Assembly (NCBI GenBank): GCA_038373865.1
Contig: JAXGGA010002889.1
Coordinates: 48,694 to 112,693 of the forward strand
Reading direction: 5' to 3'
Length of the DNA stretch: 64,000 nt
DNA from: Uloborus plumipes
Lineage: Eukaryota; Arthropoda; Arachnida; Araneae; Uloboridae
Notes under the pieces: model-generated
The model's database searches: none
What the model saw: the letters and a program-made list of their open reading frames with translations, nothing else
What the model was told of the DNA's origin: nothing
Made by a program: the position numbers and the translations under genes
Shown here: in pieces, positions 59,065-64,000 of the stretch
How the letters are laid out: each line of letters opens with the position of its first letter
Position numbering within the stretch: the first letter of the stretch is position 1

Positions 59065-60014
59065 CACTGTAAAAAATGAATAATGTTTTTACAGTATAAT
59101 ACAGCTAATTTTGTAGTATTAAACTAAAAATTGCTAATTTTACAGCAATAAGCTGTAAAATTGCTTTTTTTACAGTACTAAACAGTAAAATTGCTAATTT
59201 TCAGTAATAAACTAAAATTGCTCATTTAATAGTTTATTACCGTGCATGTTACAGGCAGCAGAGATTACAGTTTTAAACTAGAACCAGGGCCGGATTACTA
59301 AATAGGCAACGAAGGCAGTTGCCTATGGGCCCCGGGGTTTTAAAGGGGCCCCGAGAAACCCTGAAGATGTAATTTTTTAACTTTAGACGGCACGCGGCTA
59401 AACGTTAAGAACATTTGATGCAATATGCGAATAGAACTTAAGTAAACTTTCATACTTCCATCCAACTTTTTCTCATCATCAGAGCATAATTTCTACCAAA
59501 AGAGGCGCAAGAGCCCAGAAGAACCCACAACTTATTTTATTGCGTGAATAGCATGAATTTCGCCTAAAATATTAAATTTCGTAAGTGCAGCAGCTTTACT
59601 CCCTATGCAAATTAAGTCTTGCTCACCATTAGCTCTATTTATACCTGTAACATAACTGATAATGAATTCCATAATAACAATTTTAAATCATTAAAGTATA
59701 TTTGCACAATATATATCAGTTATTTGAAATTTCATTTATCAAATCCATATGCTGAAGGGGCCCCCTCATTTCAAATGCCTATTGGCCTCTTAATCGTTAA
59801 TCCGGCCCTGACTAGAACCTCTGCTGCCAGGATTTAAATGTTGTTTTTACAGTATAATACAGCTAAATTTTACTGCAATAAGCTGTCTAACTTTAAACTA
59901 AGAAATTGTAATATTGCTATTTTTACAGTTTATTCCTGTTCATTTTACAGTTTTAAATTGGAACCTCGGCTGTCAGTATTATATTGTAAAAACAACCGTT
60001 TATATTTTGCAGGG
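59065..60014. mobile_element. Dimeric MITE family, copy 7 (split by hAT)
   Basis: Between TA sites, 169 bp after copy 6 and in the same direction. Start CACTGTAAAAAATGAATAAT, end ..TATATTTTGCAGGG. Without the hAT insertion and its duplicated 8 bp it is about 416 bp. Confidence 0.85.
59285..59810. mobile_element. hAT element (CAGGGCCGGATT family)
   Basis: 526 bp. TIRs CAGGGCCGGATTACTAA and, inverted, CAGGGCCGGATTAACGA, with perfect 8-bp duplication ACTAGAAC (59277-59284, 59811-59818). GGGGCCCC-type blocks lie near both ends. The CAGGGCCGG start is shared by many animal hAT elements. No transposase remains. Confidence 0.9.
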
Positions 60015-60016
60015 TA

Positions 60017-61029
60017 TAAGAAAATTATAAGATTTCCCCATCACTTTTCTTTTCTTTTTAATAATTACTAAGGGACTTTGAGTACTTTTTTTAATACGTC
60101 TAATAATATCCTGTCACCTTAATCTTTCTTTCAAACATGAGACTTAGTTTGAGAACATTGAAAACAAATTTCATTCCTGGAAAAAACATTCAATGATAGG
60201 ATATTTTAGATGGATTAGAACCGTCTGGCTTCTTGTAGAGTCAAACACATAAAGGAACAAACAGTGTTCGAAGATAAAAATAAGCTTAAACCACCTTCTA
60301 AGTCTCTCCCCCAACAAAGATACGTGCTAAAAATTCATCTTCCAACTTTTGGACTCTTTTATATTCCCAACCTTATCTCCCACGTTCTTACTTCTACCCT
60401 AAAAAGATAACAATTCAGCAGACGCTAATCAACTCAACCCCACCTGCTAGTCAAACTACTCCATCTTTAAAAGAGGAGAGGAAAACGTTCGAAAGGAAAA
60501 AACTGGAACACCATTCGATGTTCTTTAGCTTCGGCTGGAGAGATTTTAGCTTCTTCTCTTCGATATCTCTTCAATTCCTCTTCTCTTCAAGTACCTCCAG
60601 ACGAACGATAGAAAATCGGGTCTCTGGGGCCGTCCGAGACTTTCCCTAATCCTTAGACCAATAAAACACTAGGCACTTCTCCTTCGTCATTTTGTTCTTC
60701 CTTCTTCCCTCGCTAATTCTTTTCTGCCGATAGCACGCTTTTTCCTTTTCGTTTCTTGGCTGCGATTGCAATCATCTCGACTGCTTATTCGGCAATTTTG
60801 AAATATATGTGGCTCCATCTATTGACAGATTAAGGATTGATGAGATACTTTTTTGTATGCTGTTTATTGAATGATTACGAGAGAATGTGCTATTTATGAG
60901 AAGCACAAATGGCTTTTTAATTTATCTTCTGCAAAGGCTGTGCTCATAAGCGCGCTTTTCTTTAACTACATTTTACATTTTACGAATAGCCCAGGAGGAA
61001 ATTTAGCTTCACAAAGAGAAGGAAATAAC
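60017..61029. other. No gene recognised
   Basis: 60290-60790 is less AT-rich and pyrimidine-rich (many CTTC/TCTC blocks). It may be unique host DNA but has no coding frame. Confidence 0.4.
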
Positions 61030-61123
61030 ACTCAGGGTGAAAGTCAGATTCGAACCGAGCGACCACCCTCGCCGTGCGGAGGCAGCTGATGGAGCGAGTG
61101 CTTCTTACCGCTCGGCCACTGCC
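61030..61123 (-). ncRNA. tRNA-like sequence (SINE head or tRNA pseudogene)
   Basis: Minus strand begins GGCAGTGGCCGAGCGGTAAG. It contains an A-box-like TGGCCGAGCGG (61108-61118) and a B box GGTTCGAATC (61047-61056), the RNA polymerase III promoter pair. The T-arm can nearly form (CTCGG / CTGAC with one mismatch). The A-to-B spacing of about 60 suits a class II tRNA, but no sound anticodon or acceptor stem forms. A tRNA-derived SINE start or tRNA relic is more likely than a working gene. Confidence 0.5.
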
Positions 61124-61250
61124 ATAAAAGAGCAAAAATCGAAAAAACATTCAGGTCCTGTCTAGCACTATTAAAAGGACTACTGGACTTGATTCTCGAT
61201 TCACGATGTACGCTGCATTCTTTTGAGGGATTCAAATTGTGCCAGTTTAA

Positions 61251-61833
61251 CCCCTTCCAGGCTCATTTTATTTCGGGATTACGGATCAAAAAATGTCAAT
61301 TTTTTTATGCTTATTTTCACACAAACATATCTTTTTAAACATAATAGCATCATTCGCATGCAACATTTCATACAAATAAATGTAAAAATATCTATTTAAA
61401 TAAATGAGTAATTTCGGGATTACGGATCAAAAAATGTCAATTTTTTATGCTTATTTTCATACATACATATCTTTTTAAACATAATAGCATCATTCGCATG
61501 CAACATTTCCTAAAAATAAATGTAAAAATATCTATTTAAATAAATGAGTATTTACCTGCAAAGTTGGCTTTCTGTATGGCAGAAATCATTATACTTTGGA
61601 TTCGGCGCCTACTCTTATCTTAAATCTACAGCTCAAAACACTGTATAGTTATGTTATCTAGTAGCAACAATAGTAAATAAAAGCATCCGAAACCATAAAA
61701 GGGACATGTGAAATAATTCTTGAAAGACTGGTTGTGCAGGGTTAATTTTCACCGTGCCCGAGCTACACTCGGGATGAGCCAGAATGGAACATTTCACTTG
61801 CCCGAGTCCAGCTCGGGATAAGCCGGGAAGGGG
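61251..61833. mobile_element. piggyBac-like MITE 3
   Basis: 583 bp between TTAA sites (61247-61250, 61834-61837). TIRs CCCCTTCCAGGCTCATT and, inverted, CCCCTTCCCGGCTTATC. Inside are a tandem pair of about 140 bp and, near the right end, two GCCCGAG..CTCGGGAT hairpin blocks. Confidence 0.85.
61270..61550. repeat. Two-unit tandem repeat (about 140 bp)
   Basis: Units 61270-61410 and 61411-61550 start with ATTTCGGGATTACGGATCAA (first bases of unit 1: TTTCGG) and end in AAATAAATGAGTA. Only a handful of differences by eye. Confidence 0.9.
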
Positions 61834-62113
61834 TTAAAAATTTAAAATTGCCCGTATATAACAAGTCTTAATGAATAATTCTTAAAATAGCTGAATAGTA
61901 TTTTAAAAACAAATTTTAGTCTTACTTCAAAGAAAGGAAAAGAACAATTTTATTCATTGCTTCATAAAAAAAAAATCCTCAACTGAAAAGAATCGAAACG
62001 CAGAGAACACTGCTTGAAAAGATCGGAAGAAAACGTAAACACTCAAGAAAGATGAAGAACAATGTTGGAACAAAAGAAACTTTTGATCATGCACTTTCTT
62101 GAAAACCCTTTTA

Positions 62114-63941
62114 GTCCGTGGAGTTAGTGCAAACATATTTCACTTCCGGATACCAGTCTGAAATTTTATGTGGGGCTTAAATTCACATAGGAGGACAAAA
62201 AAAAGCCGGGAGACACTTGATCGGAGGTCAAGGTCATTCCCTGATGACGTCATCAAAATGGCCGCTTTTACAGGTAAATACTGCTTAAAACTCCATCATA
62301 GATTGAAATATTGCAAAATTCAAATATATCATCTGAAAGCTTTTTAAAAGAGCTATTTAAAAAGATTTAATTTTTCTTTCTAAGGTCAAGGGCCCACCTG
62401 TGATGACGTCATCAAAATGGCCGCTTTTACAGGTAACTACGTTTGTTTAACTCCCCCTAAAACTCCATCATAGATTCAAATATTGCAAAACTCAAATATA
62501 TCATCTGAAAGCGCTTTAAAAGATCTATTTATAAAGATATAATTTTTCTTTCTGAGGTTAAGGGCCCACCTGTGTTAACGTCATAAAAATGGCCGCTTTT
62601 ACAGGTAAATACGTTTGTTTAACTCCCAATAAATTCCATCATATATTTAAATATTTCAAAACTCAACTATATCATCTGAAAGCGCTTTAAACGATCTATT
62701 TATAAAGACATAATTTTTATTTCTGAGGTCAAGGGTCATCTGTGATGACGTCATCAAAATGGCCGCTTTTGCAGGTAAATACGTTCGTTTAACTGCTTAA
62801 AACTCCATCATAGATTCAAATATTGCAAAACTCAAATATATCATCTGAAAGCTCTTTAAAAGAGCTATCTAGAAAGATTTAATTTTTCTTTCTAAGGTCA
62901 AGGGCCCACCTGTGATGACGTCATCAAAATGGCCGCTTTTACAGGTAAATACGTTTGTTTAACTCCCCCTAAAACTCCATCATAGATTCAAATATTGCAA
63001 AACTCAACTATATCATCTAAAAGCTCTTTAAAAGAGCTATCTAGAAAGATTTAATTTTTCTTTCTAAGGTCAAGGGCCCACCTGTAATGACGTCATCAAA
63101 ATGGCCGCTTTTACAGGTAAATACGTTTGTTTAACTCCCCCTAAAACTCCATCATAGATTCAAATGTTGCAAAACTCAAATATATCATCTGAAAGCTCTT
63201 TAAAAGAGCTATTTAGAAAGATTTAATTTTTCTTTCTGAGGTCAAGGTCCCACCTGTAATGACGTCATCAAAATGGCCTCAAATGACGTCATCACAGGTG
63301 GGCCCTTGACCTTAGAAATAAAAATTAAATCTTTCTAGATAGCTCTTTTAAAGAGCTTTTAGATGATATATTTGAGTTTTGAAATATTTGAATCTATGAT
63401 GGAGTTTTAGGGGAGTTAAACAAACGTATTTACCTGTAAAAGCGGCCATTTTGATGACGTCAGCATAAGTGGGACCTTGACCTCAGAAAGAAAAAATAAA
63501 TAATTCTAAATAGCTCTTTTAAAGAGCTTTCAGATGATATATTTGACTTTTGCAATATTTGTATCTATGATGGAGTTTTAAGTAGTTAAACGAACGTATT
63601 TACTTGTAAAAGCGGCCATTTTGATGACGTCATCACAGGTGAGCCCTTGACCTCTGAAAGAAAAATTAAATCTTTCTAAATACGTCTTTTAAAGCGCTTT
63701 CAGATGATATAGTTGAGTTTTGCAATATTTTAATCTATGATGGAGTTTAAGCAATTAAACGAACGTATTTACCTGTAAAAGCGGCCATCTTGATGACGTC
63801 ATCACGGGAGTTCATGACCCCTGATCAAGTGTCTCCCAGCGGTTTTTTGTTCTTATATATGTACCTAAGCTCTGTACCAAATTTCACACTGGTATCCGGA
63901 AGTGAAATATTTAGGCTGTTTTTGTCGCTAACTCCACAGAC
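62114..63941. mobile_element. Opposed-array element (about 11 units)
   Basis: 1,828 bp between TA sites. TIRs GTCCGTGGAGTTAG and, inverted, GTCTGTGGAGTTAG, continuing into ATATTTCACTTCCGGATACC on both sides. Inside are tandem units of about 160-180 bp: seven in one direction (GACGTCAT sites at about 62243, 62402, 62573, 62744, 62924, 63086, 63259), then four in the other (63282, 63452, 63632, 63791). Each unit carries ATGACGTCATCAAAATGGCC, CTTTTACAGGTAAATACGTT, ACTCCATCATAGATTCAAAT and ATATATCATCTGAAAGC. The turn lies at about 63278. No coding frame. TA target and long TIR suggest a mariner-like or foldback element. Confidence 0.9.
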
Positions 63942-64000
63942 TATTTCGATTTGTGTTCTTCACAATGGGCATCAACAAATGCTTTGGGTATCTTTCTTTT

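Noticed and set aside
59619..60071. Two 72-77-codon frames
   Set aside because: They run across hAT and MITE ends, so they are chance frames in repeats.
62114..63941. CRISPR-like array
   Set aside because: Units are 160-180 bp, contiguous without unique spacers, and inverted half-way. The DNA is eukaryotic.

Overview
This is eukaryotic, non-coding, transposon-saturated DNA. It is strongly AT-rich, with long A/T runs, (TA)n and (CA)n microsatellites and many isolated poly-C/poly-G tracts. I found no intact host gene, no rRNA, no credible functional tRNA and no CRISPR array. Protein similarity recognised from memory (a Tc1 transposase remnant, a mariner transposase remnant, a Tigger/pogo C-terminal remnant and a PIF/Harbinger N-terminal remnant), together with insect-style Helitron ends, points to an arthropod. 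The Tc1 wording is like copies I associate with spiders, so a chelicerate is my best but unproven guess.

Layout. 0-5.4 kb: two Harbinger-like MITEs, one inside an older hAT-like MITE, a broken Tigger transposase tail on the minus strand, and a Harbinger MITE. 7-12 kb: MITEs, microsatellites, two Helitron-like copies and a 660-bp palindromic MITE. 13.8-17.1 kb: a hAT-like element with a piggyBac-like MITE inside it, then a second copy of the palindromic MITE. 20-23.7 kb: a nest in which a mariner-like element holds a palindromic Tc1-type element and an unclassified element, the latter holding a Harbinger copy. 24.8-28.75 kb: a locally duplicated segment whose second copy carries three elements nested one inside another. 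29.6-35.9 kb: piggyBac-like, hAT, two mariner/Tigger-type elements and a Helitron. 37-43.3 kb: hAT MITE, other MITEs and a foldback inside a foldback. 45.9-50.6 kb: hairpin elements, including a 1.37-kb near-complete palindrome. 53.3-57.7 kb: a dead Tc1 and a Helitron carrying a mariner element. 58.5-64 kb: dimeric MITEs (one split by a hAT), a tRNA-like sequence, a piggyBac-like MITE and a 1.8-kb element built from about 11 repeat units in two opposing arms.

The genes here do not form a pathway. What the sequence offers is a readable insertion history: many elements keep terminal inverted repeats (TIRs) and target-site duplications (TSDs), so the order of insertion can be worked out. The most notable items are the triple nest with its matching empty site, the opposed-array element rich in TGACGTCA palindromes, a MITE family that looks like a head-to-tail dimer (7 copies), and the large share of near-complete palindromes. 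Identity figures were counted by eye. Family assignments rest on TIR/TSD form and remembered family features, not on a search.
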